DNA of 64,000 nucleotides from Pectinophora gossypiella (GCF_024362695.1 NC_065408.1:16985518-17049517), one strand, 5' to 3'; shown: positions 24,001-33,838, counted from the first letter of the stretch. Translations and numbers: made by a program. The notes: a model not told the origin generated them from the sequence alone.

Positions 24001-27000
24001 AACACTCTGAGCGAGAAAAATCTCAACAAAAACCCAAACAACAAGGTGAGAGTACTTAGTTCATCTTGCAATGAATATGCCTCAGACTACGCACGCACTT
24101 ACATCAGTAAGTAGTAACCGGGATCAACGGCTTAACTTGCCTTCCGAAGCATAGATCATCTTACTTTCGGACAATCAGGTGATCAGCTTGTAATCTCCTA
24201 ACCAAACTAGGGATTACAAAGTGATTTTTAGTGATATTTCCCCACCGGGATTCGAAACCGGGGCCTCCAGATCGTGAGCCAAACGCTCGACCACTGGACC
24301 ACAAAGGCCGCGTTATAATCCATAAGAATATATGACGATGATAACAACAATAAATTTCAGATAAACACAGCAACGCCAATAATGGATCTATCTAACGTCT
24401 ACGGAAGCGTTTTAAACGGTTCACTTAGAGCTCGAACATTCAAAGGTGGTTTATTGAAAGAAGAAGTAGAAAATGGTAGAGTTTGGCCACCGAGCGTCCC
24501 AATTGGTGTTTGTCGGTTGAATCAGCGTCCTGCTGAAACAAGATGCCATGGCACACGTAAGTCAGAGAACACTATATAATACACAAATTACCTAAAAAAT
24601 TCAGATTCGTCTATACCGTATCGAGTAATTTATCTGATGTGTGGTCTGATGATAAACTACAATAAAAAACCGAAATGATGATGCCTATTCGGACGGAAAC
24701 AAACTTAAACAAAATTTTGGTTTAACAGCTCTTAAATTAGTACCGTCCTTCACTTACAATACGTGCAAGAAAGAGATGCAGCTAGCTTTAGTTATTTGGA
24801 AGTTTGTTTTTTGAATTGTTCATTGTAAGTAATAAGTATTATTAACAACACCTGGATACATAATACTTCCATGTAGACATAATAATCCTGACAATGTTTT
24901 TTCTTGAGTATTGAGTTGACACAAGTATCAGTTTATTAATTAGTAGTAAGTAGGTACTTAGACGTATATATCATCATTGGCCTTATACGTCTGTATCAGA
25001 CGATTTATGACGTCATTACCTCGAAGAAATGCACTTTGCACTGGTTAGTTATTTAAATTATTCACTCCAGAAGGATAACAATAAAAATAAAGGATCTTCC
25101 TTATCTTATCCTATCTGACCTAAAGTGTCCCACTGCTGGGCAAAGGCCTCCTACCATTTCTTCCAGAACTCTCTTTCCAGTGCTTCCTCCAGCCAGCCTT
25201 TCAGGAAAGCATCAAAGTCGTCGCGCCATCTCCGCCTGCGTTTGCCTCTATTCGGAGACCATTTTGTGGTGGTCTTAGTCGACTGGTCGTTAGGCATCCG
25301 ACAGACGTGACGTGACGTGAAAAATAAAGGGTATTGTAAGAAATATAATCAACGTACACAAAATATGGCGAGCGGCAGCGAACGGGCGGGCGGACAGTGC
25401 GGTTAATTGGCGCGCGATTAGCACCAATAGGTGGCGCGCTTATTTTGTTCTTATTTTATTTCTTCGAATAAACAGAAGGTTTTTAATACTTCTTCAATTA
25501 TTTAATGTTATATGATGTTTATTTTAGCTGATGACGTCACCAATACTTTAGCCGGTATCAATCTTGTTGCCACGTGGTTTTGGAGACAACACAACAAAAT
25601 TGCCAGAAAACTAGCTAAAATTAACCCTTGCTGGAGTGACAACCGACTCTTCTACACTGCTAGAGATATTAACATCGCCAGCGCTTTGCAGATTTACATG
25701 TATGAGTTACTGCCTGCTGTTATGGGTGAGACGTGATTTATATTTCAAAAATAAATGCACTATTAGAGACATACTGTGAACTGTTATTGCAATTTACTCA
25801 AGAACAGCGAGTAAGTGAGAGCATCTGAGTAAAGAGAGCTCTGAAGGCTCTCACCCGGTACAACGTTTAAGACAACTGGCCTGAGGGTGCCAGTAGGGCG
25901 CGAACCTCGGCTCAGGGCGTCGTCTGAGAGGAAAAACATTTGATAGAATTAATCGACCCTAGAGGGTCCATAGCGATAAGCACTGATTGAGGGAAGTCGT
26001 CGACCACACCGGCGGGGTCGGTATCAAGGTCCTGAAGTGTTTGGTGTCGCGAGCTGATTAGCTGCCTCTATGGCTAGAGTAATCGGGTCGTCGGAAAATA
26101 TTCAAACCTATTGTTGTATAATTTACTAATATAATGCAATGTATGAATATAATACAAGATATATAATCTTTGTTTTAGGTAGGGAAAATTTAATTGTTGA
26201 TAATGTCATCAACGGTGGGCTGGGATTTAGAGATTTCTATGATCCAACTGTCAAACCGCAGTTGTCTTTGGAATACCCGTATGCACTGCGATGGACGCAT
26301 CTTATACAAGAGTCTACTATAAAGTGAGTTCATTGATATTACATTTTAAATATAGAGATAAGTCAGACTAAGATTAACAGTCTTTGCACAAATCGTTACG
26401 ACTGGTGATAATTATTGTCTTTTTAAATTGTCTTGAATTATTATTGTCTTGAAATATTTCAAATATTTTAATAAGTACATAAATATTTTACTTACATGAA
26501 CATCTTTCACTAAAGTCTTCTTTTTGATGTACAAAATGTTGTAATTCTGTACAAGTCATATCTATTTCAGTCATATCCAGTTTGGTTAGGACATTGCAGG
26601 CTGATCACTAGATTGTCCGAAAGTAAGATGCCGTGTATCCGTGTTTCGGAAGGCACGTTAAGCCGTTGGTCCCAGTTACTACTTACTGATGTAAGTACGT
26701 AGTCGTTACATGAGCCATGTCAAGGGCCTTTGGCGGCTCAATAGTAACCCTGACACCAGGTTTGATGAGGTTGGTACTTCACCTTACAACCCGCACGATA
26801 GAAGAAGAATATTCGTTCCTCCATTCCTTAAAGAAAAATGATGACTCGATCCTTTCGATGATACCAATTTATGGGTTGGTCTCATGTTGTGACTTTCAAA
26901 GAAAGCACATTTTTTGATATGCTTGTGTTATTTGCAGAATGTACGATTCCAAAGGACATTACGTGAAACAGTTTCCAATGGTGAACCTAACTTTGCGCAC

Positions 27001-28955
27001 TGGGTACTTTGCTGTTGATAATAATATAGACTATATAACACAAGGCGCGTTTAGACAACCTAGTGCCAAGTTCGATTACATTGTTGATCCGGATGTAAGT
27101 ATAACATTTATTATACATTGTTTTAAGTTTACGCGGTTATTATCATAATTAAAGCACATAATAACGGGTTCTTACCGCGTTTAAACCCCATCATATCCCC
27201 ATTTAAACGCGGTGAGAACCCGTTATTATGTGCTTTAATTAACATTTATTATAGTTAGATACAAAATAACACGTTTTATTCTATTCATAATACCTAATAA
27301 ATAATACCTAAAAAAAAAAAAGACGAACCGTCAAGTCGTTTTCATTTGACAAGCAGAGTTTTATGCTAAGCGTTGCACCATACGTTTTTTGTTTACAGAT
27401 GACCGGAATTGGATTAGGTCCGCATCAAAGGTCAACAGACATTCTAACTAACGATTTAGCAAAAGGCCGGTATTTTGGTTTCCCTCCTTATGTTGAGTAC
27501 AGAAAACTTTGCTCCGGCTTACGTTATAAAACTTGGAAGGATTTAAAGCCCATTATTAATCCTGAGGTAAGCATCTATAATTGATTTGCTACGAATTTGT
27601 GCGATCTTTTACAGACAGAATACCATCCATAGTGTCAAGATCAACTAGATCTGATATGATGATACGGTAATATGATATTTTATTTTTGACGTGACTTATT
27701 GTAGATTTGCGGCAGATGGCATTAACTACTTGGCCGGACAAAAGTAATATGACATGGTGATGTGTTCAGATGTATATTTCTAAGTCCCACAAAGAATTTT
27801 CTTGCTCTGTTATTCTTCGCTCTGTCAGAAAATGGATCTCCCTTTCATCTAATGCGTCTTTGACGCAGGTTCATCTATAAAACATTTTCAATCAAACCCA
27901 TATCTCTTTCAGCATTTAGAGAAACTACAAGAATTATACAAGAATGTTGAGGACATAGATCTAATGGCTGGCATGTGGGTTGAAAAGTATATTCCTGGAG
28001 GTTTTGTGCCACAGACATTTTATTGCTTAATCATAGACCAGCTGCGTCGAAACATGGTCGTCGATAGACACTTCTTCGAAAGACCGACAAGACCTAATGC
28101 TTTTACCTTTCGTGAGTCATAAATTCTGGATTACTAATAACAATGAAGAAGTTTCTAGTAGAAATATAAATTATAATTATAATATATATTTTTTTAAATA
28201 CTAACCGTGACACTAGGATTTAGGTGGTCAATCATTTACCTCAAATCCACGGGAAAGAAGAAGCAGAAATTGAAAACGTCGCATCAGATTTTCTTAATTT
28301 ATTATGATCGACTAAAACATACTGCAATTTCTATATAGTGCATAAACTTTGTTAGACTTTATGTTTAGATTTTTTATTACTGTCTTAAAAGCATAAACCA
28401 TTTTCACTAAATAGAAAAATGGAGGACCGAAAAGGATGATAAAGTGGAGAAGGTCTGCTCAGCAGCGGGATTGAAGCAAGCTGATTTATGACAGAAAGAC
28501 AACAAGAGTATAATACAGACATTATACAGACACACATAAAATCAACATGCAACTAATAATATTACTACTAAATTAAGTAGAAGCAGAGTGTTAATAACAT
28601 ATTTTTAATTTTGCAGAGCAACTCCTAGAAATAAGGAAAGCTACCATAGCTCAAGTGCTCTGTGACGTTGGAGACACTGTCACAGAGATTCAGCCACACG
28701 CTTTCTTCAGACAAAGTCTAGGGTAAGATCGAAGTTATACTATAGCCTCGTAAGGCTCAGATTTCCAGAAACAATACTAAAATAATGGGGTGTATACAAT
28801 AATGTACCTTTGGTAATAATAATTATTTTATCTTCGTTTTCAGCAATGAAATGCGCAGTTGTGATCAAATTGAAAAGGTCAATTTGAATGCTTGGAAGGA
28901 CATTTCATGCCATTACAACCCCGGCAAAGTCGAAATACCAACTCTATATTCGTAA
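20972..28955 (+). CDS. Secreted haem-peroxidase family protein, likely catalytically dead (12 exons)
   Basis: Exons 20972-21099, 21668-21807, 23065-23229, 23765-23952, 24361-24556, 25528-25725, 26179-26323, 26938-27094, 27399-27566, 27913-28111, 28617-28722, 28844-28955. The sum is 1902 nt: 633 codons plus stop, with every junction in phase. The ATG starts a signal peptide (MLLILLLMFCDISLG). Family markers: CNNLKHLTRGATHTPFYRVLP, LPLARLVRTTL, IPFCC, CLNMTRP, DLSNVYGS, WRQHNKIARKLAKINP, GRYFGFPPYVEYRKLC, DIDLMAGMW and a DRHFFE near the end. Active-site residues expected from myeloperoxidase are mostly gone: GQFxDHD is WVFMSSD (131-137), the RxGDxR arginine is Val276, and RDHG is RYFG (463-466). 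His379 appears to keep the proximal haem position. So an extracellular pseudo-peroxidase is likely. N-glycosylation sequons include NMT, NNT, NGS and NLT. Confidence 0.92.
21668..21807 (+). CDS. Peroxidase-like exon 2
   Basis: Acceptor catattag, donor gtaagt at 21808. Encodes FWCAIEVADCNPKEGRRLDG, then CNNLKHLTRGATHTPFYRVLP: the N-terminal Cys-containing signature of animal haem peroxidases (usual form RxxDGxCNNL). Confidence 0.9.
22083..22215 (-). mobile_element. SINE family 4 fragment
   Basis: Shares aggtacatccatcacaagat and the following 100 bases with 45080-45330 and, in inverse, 54290-54535. Lies in intron 2 of the peroxidase-like gene. Confidence 0.55.
22720..22885. mobile_element. Fold-back MITE family B
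   Basis: Arms gcaattcatctataaaagca and inverse ending tggatgtggccattttaacc; centre cattgcgcacttactttt. In intron 2 of the peroxidase-like gene. Confidence 0.8.
23065..23229 (+). CDS. Peroxidase-like exon 3: altered distal haem site
   Basis: Acceptor ccaccgcag, donor gtattt at 23230. Encodes FEPRKSVTGQDLPLARLVRT and the segment that normally holds WGQFxDHD. Here it reads YYWVFMSSDIAAL, so the distal Gln, the Ca-binding Asp and the distal His are Val132, Ser135 and Ser136. A dispersed repeat begins within a few bases of the donor. Confidence 0.88.
23231..23460 (+). repeat. Dispersed repeat A beside the exon 3 donor
   Basis: Begins tttgacgtgactcattgtac directly after the donor and runs through ggagcgttggaggctcccac and ccggtacaac to the gcgataagc block. 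About 13 copies of this family occur in the window. Confidence 0.75.
23461..23690 (-). mobile_element. Family 1 SINE
   Basis: Minus strand, in intron 3 directly after repeat A. Shows agtaaccgggaccaacggct, and tRNA head complement with tcaagcactggaccacagaa. Tail truncated. Confidence 0.8.
23765..23952 (+). CDS. Peroxidase-like exon 4
   Basis: Acceptor ttattgacag, donor gtatgc at 23953. Encodes VNYIEWIPFCCTEKGK, CTPNKVPIDDPVHRF and RCLNMTRPVSFQTSGC. This is the Cys-rich stretch between distal helix and haem pocket that in the family carries the CC and P-DDP motifs. Leaves in phase 0. Confidence 0.9.
24045..24315 (-). mobile_element. Family 1 SINE
   Basis: Minus strand, in intron 4. Intact head (gggattcgaaaccgggg, gctcgaccactggaccacaa) and body. 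It ends about 45 bases before exon 5 of the peroxidase-like gene, close to its branch point region. Confidence 0.85.
24361..24556 (+). CDS. Peroxidase-like exon 5
   Basis: Acceptor aaatttcag, donor gtaagt at 24557. Encodes INTATPIMDLSNVYGSV, the DxSxVYG motif of the family, and ends RCHGT where active peroxidases have CFRAGD. Leaves in phase 1. Confidence 0.9.
25085..25320 (-). mobile_element. RTE-type LINE 3' end
   Basis: Minus strand reads RGKRRRRWRDD, a WKKW relic and EAFAQQWDTLGQ, the RTE ORF end, then a gataagataagg tail. Contains cccactgctgggcaaaggcc on the plus strand. In intron 5. Confidence 0.65.
25365..25440. other. GC-rich CpG block in intron 5
   Basis: About 60% GC with gcgagcggcagcgaacgggc and two ggcgcgc motifs about 30 bases apart, in a region otherwise near 30% GC. 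Unclassified; it lies about 90 bases before exon 6. Confidence 0.4.
25528..25725 (+). CDS. Peroxidase-like exon 6: altered catalytic Arg site
   Basis: Acceptor tttattttag, donor gtgaga at 25726. Encodes DDVTNTLAGINLVATWFW, then RQHNKIARKLAKINP and YTARDINIASALQ. The REHNRIA helix is clear. The Arg expected two residues after the conserved Asp is Val276, and the nearby haem-linking Glu position is Thr. Confidence 0.9.
25830..26095 (+). repeat. Dispersed repeat A copy
   Basis: Shows gctctgaaggctctcacccg, ggtacaacgtttaagac, gtcgtctgagaggaaaaaca and gatagcgataagcac... In intron 6. Confidence 0.75.
26179..26323 (+). CDS. Peroxidase-like exon 7: proximal His region
   Basis: Acceptor ttgttttag, donor gtgagt at 26324. 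Encodes LIVDNVINGGLGFRDFYD and LEYPYALRWTHLIQ. His379 in RWTH aligns, with one gap, to the proximal His of RYGHTLI. Leaves in phase 2. Confidence 0.87.
26578..26810 (+). mobile_element. Family 1 SINE, head missing
   Basis: Starts at gtttggttaggacattgcag and continues through ttcggaaggcacgttaagcc to the tail cgcacgatagaagaagaa. In intron 7 of the peroxidase-like gene. Confidence 0.85.
26938..27094 (+). CDS. Peroxidase-like exon 8
   Basis: Acceptor ttatttgcag, donor gtaagt at 27095. Encodes MYDSKGHYVKQFPMVNLTL and GAFRQPSAKFDYIVDPD. It follows from exon 7 in frame through AAA. Less conserved stretch of the fold. Confidence 0.85.
27124..27240 (-). repeat. Palindromic element P, copy 1
   Basis: Stem cataataacgggttcttacc and its inverse close over a short loop (27198 area). 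An asymmetric arm taagtttacgcggttattat precedes it. Copies 2 and 3 (33465, 59630) have the inverse of this arm on the right, so copy 1 is in the opposite orientation. In intron 8. Confidence 0.8.
27399..27566 (+). CDS. Peroxidase-like exon 9: GRYFG in place of GRDHG
   Basis: Acceptor ttgtttacag, donor gtaagc at 27567. Encodes TDILTNDLAKGRYFGFPPY and EYRKLCSGL. The family pattern is NIQRGRDHGxPxYNxYRxxCGL. Here the Asn that buttresses the proximal His is Asp458 and the Asp-His pair is Tyr464-Phe465. Phase 0 at both ends. Confidence 0.9.
27685..27750 (+). repeat. Dispersed repeat A fragment
   Basis: gacgtgacttattgtagatt and gcagatggcattaactactt, the conserved start of repeat A. In intron 9. 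Confidence 0.75.
27913..28111 (+). CDS. Peroxidase-like exon 10
   Basis: Acceptor atctctttcag, donor gtgagt at 28112. Encodes LEKLQELYKNVEDIDLMAGM, then QTFYCLIIDQLRRNMVVDRH and FFERP. This matches the family's LYxxVDDIDLxxG and CIIxxQFxRxRxGDRFWYE blocks. Confidence 0.9.
28415..28500 (+). repeat. RTE/SINE tail relic
   Basis: gtctgctcagcagcgggattgaagc type tail of RTE-related elements in intron 10; degenerate. Confidence 0.35.
28617..28722 (+). CDS. Peroxidase-like exon 11
   Basis: Acceptor aattttgcag, donor gtaaga at 28723. Encodes QQLLEIRKATIAQVLCDVGD and IQPHAFFRQS, matching the family's LxxIRxxSLAxxxCDN block. Leaves in phase 2. Confidence 0.9.
28844..28955 (+). CDS. Peroxidase-like exon 12 and stop
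   Basis: Acceptor cgttttcag; TAA at 28953-28955. Encodes NEMRSCDQIEKVNLNAWKDI, the usual NPRxxCxxxPxxDLxxW end of the domain, and a short tail. Nothing follows the peroxidase domain (no extra Ig, VWC or membrane anchor). Confidence 0.9.
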
Positions 28956-29024
28956 CATACTTGATATATATTTAACGGAAATTGTATTTCTATTCAACAG
29001 CATAATATATCGTTAACATGTTTA

Positions 29025-29054
29025 AATAAATTGACACATCTCTTGTGAAATAAA
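29025..29054 (+). promoter_or_regulatory. Polyadenylation signals of the peroxidase-like gene
   Basis: Two AATAAA hexamers at 29025-29030 and 29049-29054, about 70-100 bases after the stop, followed by a T-rich stretch. This implies a 3' UTR of roughly 100-120 bases. Confidence 0.7.
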
Positions 29055-29149
29055 CATAATGTTGTATTGTTACTTGTTTCAAATATTATTAAATTTGGAT
29101 TAAAATTTGACCTGGTTTTTACAAAGTTATCCTCGATGACAAGTAGCTA

Positions 29150-29350
29150 TTGTCAATGTTTAGGTTTGTTGTCTGTTTGTCCTCATCTGCTCGTCCAGTA
29201 GAGGTGTAGAACATAACGTAGCATCACAACTGTATGCCGAAAGGGGTAGGGCTTCGGTCTTCGCCAATTATGTTTAAGCTCCATTAAACAGGGCGAGCCT
29301 ATTGCCAAACGGCTGCAAATGCTAGGAACTACGTGATATCAATCATCTAC
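29150..29350 (-). repeat. SINE family 5 fragment
   Basis: Shares aaaggggtaggg, ttcgccaattatgttt and gagcctattgcc with 57870-58125. tRNA head not recognisable here. Confidence 0.45.
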
Positions 29351-29920
29351 AATCTAAGCATGAATAGAGATATGCGTCAGTAAATGAGTTTATTCTACAA
29401 TCCCTATACAATTCTCAAACTCAAAAATTCAAACCCATCAATATTGAACAGTCTTACTGCATACAGATCAATATCAGAAAAAGCCTTTTCCAAAAAAAGG
29501 GAATGCAGACATTAAAAATTTATGTTCTTTCCCAGTCCCCTTGTTTTTTAAGGGAAATTGCTACGATCCCCTCTCGGACGCATTAAGTAAACTTACTTTG
29601 CAGATAATAAATAGAGATGGTAATAAAACGATATATTATTAAATTTGTTACTTTTGATCTTCATAGGTAAAGATGTTTGTATGACAAAATTGAATTTCGT
29701 ATTTTTACGCACACTTTGTGATACCCCATGTTTAGGGAGTGAATTTCGAGAGGATAAACAATATTTATACGTAGGGCATATTTGCATGAAAGAGGAATTT
29801 ATATCAATGAACTGTTTTAAGAAAGCAACACAAAATATTCTTTGAGCGTAGGTATGGACCATTTCGACCAATAAAAGTTTACTTTATGAGAGTTCTTTGA
29901 TCGAAAAGTGACATAAAAAG

Positions 29921-30536
29921 CAACATTTTGTAAAAATAAACTTATGCTGCACAGTTGTGAGTGAGATTTCCTGTGGCACGAAGTCTAAAACTTTCTCAAT
30001 TTACTTCATGGATACATTTCAAGTTACAATGACTCATTTATATGTTTATCAATATCATCATCATCATCATACGACGCCCACTGATGGGTATAGGCCAAGG
30101 ATCTCCACGACGATCAGATCGATCGATATATAGGTATATTCATATTTAATTTTTTTATTGTTTATTGATAATTATATTTTGGCGGCAAGGAAGTGCTGCC
30201 GCCACAGGATGTTTTCGGGGTACCGAACAGAGCATAGTACCCCGCTAGCCACAAGTTGGTAGTGTGACTAGGGATCGACGATCCAACAGTGTTGTGTTGG
30301 AAGTTGTATATTATATGCGTCTTGCCGTGTAAACTTCGATACCGCGTTTCAGGACTGCTTGAAGACTGCATTATTGAATGTGGCGCCATCTGTTGCATGT
30401 GAGCGGAACTAGGTGGCCAACTAGTTGGGTCCGCTACAATATAAATGAGTCATTGTAACTTGAAATGTCAAAACGAATGAAATGTGATAACTGTGCAGTC
30501 CTACTACGAGAGTAAGTTTATTTTTACAAAATGTTG
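29921..30536. mobile_element. Long inverted-repeat element, about 616 bp
   Basis: Left end caacattttgtaaaaataaac pairs with right end tttatttttacaaaatgttg. Both arms also carry an actgtgcag block and tacaatgactcatttata or its inverse at about 120 bases in. The interior holds a SINE-like cat-repeat piece (30055-30120) and a GC-richer unique part (30180-30430). No transposase. A further arm fragment lies at 30580-30615. Confidence 0.75.
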
Positions 30537-30729
30537 TTTTTTTTTTTATTACACCAATGTGTATTTTGGTACACATACAACAGTCATGGAGACATTTCAA
30601 GGTACAATGACTAATTTATTTTATATTGGTGTATTTAGGTATACATAAATATAAAAAAATAGCATTTAAAAAAAAATGGTTATATGTTTGCCAATTACAT
30701 GCGTACACATTAAATGTATATTACATACA

Positions 30730-30840
30730 TACTACATAAACTCATGCCTATTTCCCACCGGGGTAAGCAGAGACCGAGGGGTCGAATTCTATTTGCTTCG
30801 ATTCTCACACACTTCTCTACACGCACACATAACACATAGA
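30730..30840. repeat. Repeat L fragment
   Basis: ctcatgcctatttcccaccg and attctatttgcttcgattct recur, in part, at 52545-52625 and 61840-61890. Unclassified LINE or SINE relic. Confidence 0.45.
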
Positions 30841-31139
30841 TGCATATTATTAATGTACCTAATAAGTATCGTTGACAGTAATAGCTAATCATACAACAAA
30901 AATTGTATCTCAGTAAAATTAAAAACATTTTTTTTATTTATTACAACAATTTTTAATTGTATTTTTTTATTAATGTTTTCAATGACCTGTTTACTTTCGG
31001 AGGTATCTTCTTATTGGCAGATGTGTTTGTAACTTATAACTAAAATGATACACGAAAGAGACAAATAACCAGCTATTATTACTTACAATTGTCTTCAGTC
31101 TACTACAAGTGTACCTAAACGACAGACCTTATACTTCAG

Positions 31140-31350
31140 CACCTCGATACCGACTCCGCCGGCGTGGTCGACGATTTCCCTCAATTAGCGCTTATCGCTA
31201 TCGACTCGCTAGGGTCGATTAATTCTTTCAAATTTACCCTTAGGCCTATTGTCTTAAACGTTGTACCGGGTGAAAGCCTTCAGCGCTTCCCATTTTCCAG
31301 CCAAGTAGTTAATGTCATCTGCGGCAAATCTACAATAAGACACGTCAAAA
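31140..31350 (-). repeat. Dispersed repeat A copy
   Basis: Inverse copy: tcgacgatttccctcaatta, cgttgtaccgggtgaaagcc and aatctacaataagacacgtc. Confidence 0.8.
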
Positions 31351-32192
31351 AAAAAACAACAAAAAAACACGACAGTCCGTAAGTAACAGGCTTGTATATA
31401 TTGACTCGTTTCACTCTACCAACTTTCTTTCTTCGGCTTAGGGGACATCTCGTCCCAGTCTTGAACTGGGCCCAGGGACGAGTTTGCCCTTTTCTAATTT
31501 GATAATGGATAACTGGGCCCACTATGATTCAGTTGTTGGGACGATTACACCATTGATTATTTTCTAGGGGTTTCTTGGGCCCTACGTGATGCTGCCTCTA
31601 ACAATGGGAAATAAGATACAAGTGTAGGTAGGTACATTTGTTAATGAAATGAATTAATTCATATAAAATTCATATAAATAATCGCCACTTATCCCGTCAA
31701 TTGTCTTCTATCTCAATTCCACATTAAATTTCAAACCAACCTCACTAAAGCCTTCGCGTCATCGACCTTTCGAATATCCGCTTGAGAGATTCCCTTTTCA
31801 AAATATTCCCTGTTCTTGATGTTCTCTCAATGCTATATTTCTACAGAATCTTCAAAGCTACCTACATATTGATATAAAAACATAATAAAATCTCCCTACA
31901 CTCAGCGTTAATCACCTCACGACCCATTAGCTCCATTAGAGACACATTTGAAAACAATAAACTTGGGATATTCACGGCTTAAGTTTTACGATTGTCATTA
32001 GATTATTTGTATTGGAACAAGAGAAAGAGATAGCATGTTTAATGTGAACTTTGTTGTCTTGATAATAAAAAAATATGTTCACATAAAACATAACATAAAC
32101 AGCCTATATACATCTCACTGCTGCGTACAGAACATGTTCTTAGCTATAAAAATAAAACTAAAAAATACTTATCATCAGGTAAGTATCTGTTG
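31351..32192. other. Intergenic or intronic, nothing recognised
   Basis: AT-rich, apart from a GC-richer patch around 31440-31540 that matches nothing I know. Confidence 0.4.
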
Positions 32193-32628
32193 CATGCTCC
32201 GTGGTCTAGAGGTTAGAGCATTACGCTCACGATCTGGGGCCTGTTTAATAAAACTTACAATTGTAAATTACAACGACAATTTGATGTTCATTGCGTAGCT
32301 AATATGAAACTGCAAAATATTCGTGATCACAAACTTCGCAATGTACATCAAATTGTCACTGTAATTTACAATTGTAAGTTTTATTAAACAGGCCCCTGGA
32401 GGTCCGGCTTCGATTCCAACGGAGTCATTGTCGAAAATTACTTTTTGAGACTCCTGAAAATACTTTGTTTGGCTAGGACATTACAGGCTGAATTACCTGA
32501 TTTCCCGAAAAAGTAAGATGATTCCTTGCTTCAGAAGGCACATTAAGCCGTTGGTTCTGGGCTCATAGCCCAAACGCCTCCACCAAGTTGTAATGTAGCA
32601 GCGACGTGGAGTACGCTCCATCAGAGTT
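32193..32628 (+). mobile_element. Family 1 SINE interrupted by a MITE
   Basis: Head ctccgtggtctagaggttag, A box intact, then split at gatctg by the 159-bp element 32237-32395. It resumes with ctggaggtccggcttcgatt and runs to gacgtggagtacgctccatc, the same 3' variant as the 150-487 copy. Confidence 0.88.
32237..32395. mobile_element. 159-bp fold-back MITE nested in a SINE, 3-bp target duplication
   Basis: Ends gggcctgtttaataaaactt and its exact inverse. Arms of about 50 bases match closely and the centre is cattgcg...cgcaatg. Removing it and one ctg rejoins the SINE reading gatctggaggtcc. A 3-bp duplication and gggcctg ends fit PIF/Harbinger-type MITEs, but the superfamily is an inference. 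Confidence 0.85.
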
Positions 32629-32639
32629 TTGATCATATT

Positions 32640-33460
32640 TAACTGTTTTCTATTTCTAGTTTAGCGTTTCAATATTTATGTTTGACCTCAGTCAAATAGG
32701 TAAGTACCCAAAAGTGATTTGCATGCATTCACATCAAAATACGCGATTTATTGCTGACGTTTTTATTCAAAGTACTTGCTGAAAAAACATCGTAACAGCA
32801 ATTCCAAATCGAAGGCACAAACAACTGTCATCTTTACAGAATGCAATAAAGAAAATATCGCACGTTTAGCCCGAGGCAAAACAGCGGTACAGAATGGCAC
32901 TTCACGCAAACAACAAACCCAATAAAAAATAAAACTAAAATTGTCATACGCACTGTCACATTGTAAGCAGGGCTGGTCAAACGCAGGAGGAAGAGGGGCC
33001 GGAATAATGTCTGGATTTGACAGGTTATTTTAAAAAAAAAATATTGCGTGATCGTTCAAGTACTTATTATTATTTAGCATGTTTTTCATAATGAGCTCTA
33101 AACGTGTCAGATTTGTTGATAGTTCTTATTATTATAAAATAATAATTAATTATTTAATAACATGTTTTTCAATATGATGTGATACGATTTTCCAAGTTAA
33201 TAAGGTCTACATTGTTTATTCAGTATTATCTTCATATAAAATGTTTTTTTGTGTTTGATTCGACATCCTGTTAATAATTATAGAATGAAAAATCACACAT
33301 AGTTGTAAGTAATAAATAAGTATCTTATAATAATTATAGTTTTTTTTTTAGATAAGTATATTTGTTTTTATTTGTAAGTACCTTATGTAATTATTATTGT
33401 ATGTCACAATATGACTAAATGTGCTGATCGCTAAAAGCATTACTTTCATCTATATACCTA
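32640..33460. other. Nothing recognised
   Basis: AT-rich sequence without a supported gene or repeat. Confidence 0.4.
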
Positions 33461-33464
33461 ATTC

Positions 33465-33650
33465 AAACACATAATAACGGGTTCTTACCGCGATTAAATC
33501 AGGGAAATCAGACACTCAGTCATCCTGTGATCATGGCACTTGCAACACTGTCGAAATATCGGGAGGCTCATATATTATTCCTGATTTAAACGCGGTAAAA
33601 ACCCGTTATTATATGTTTTAATTATGATAATAATCGCGTGAAATTAAAAC
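33465..33650 (+). repeat. Palindromic element P, copy 2 (long loop)
   Basis: Stem acataataacgggttcttac with inverse at 33585-33615. The loop of about 90 bases contains cactcagtcatcctgtgatc and atcgggaggctcat. Right-hand asymmetric arm ttaattatgataataatcgc. Confidence 0.8.
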
Positions 33651-33838
33651 AATCTATATGCCTAACACATTTATTACAATAAAATTTCATTTCTTTTCAA
33701 GTAGTACATTTATTTTTATTCAATGTGTGTATAAATATGCATTAACTTAACTATCCTCGACTTTTATAAGCCTACTGGAAGAATGTCTAAATCTGTTGTG
33801 GTCATAAGTCACTGTGGTGACTTGTGTACAATAAATTA

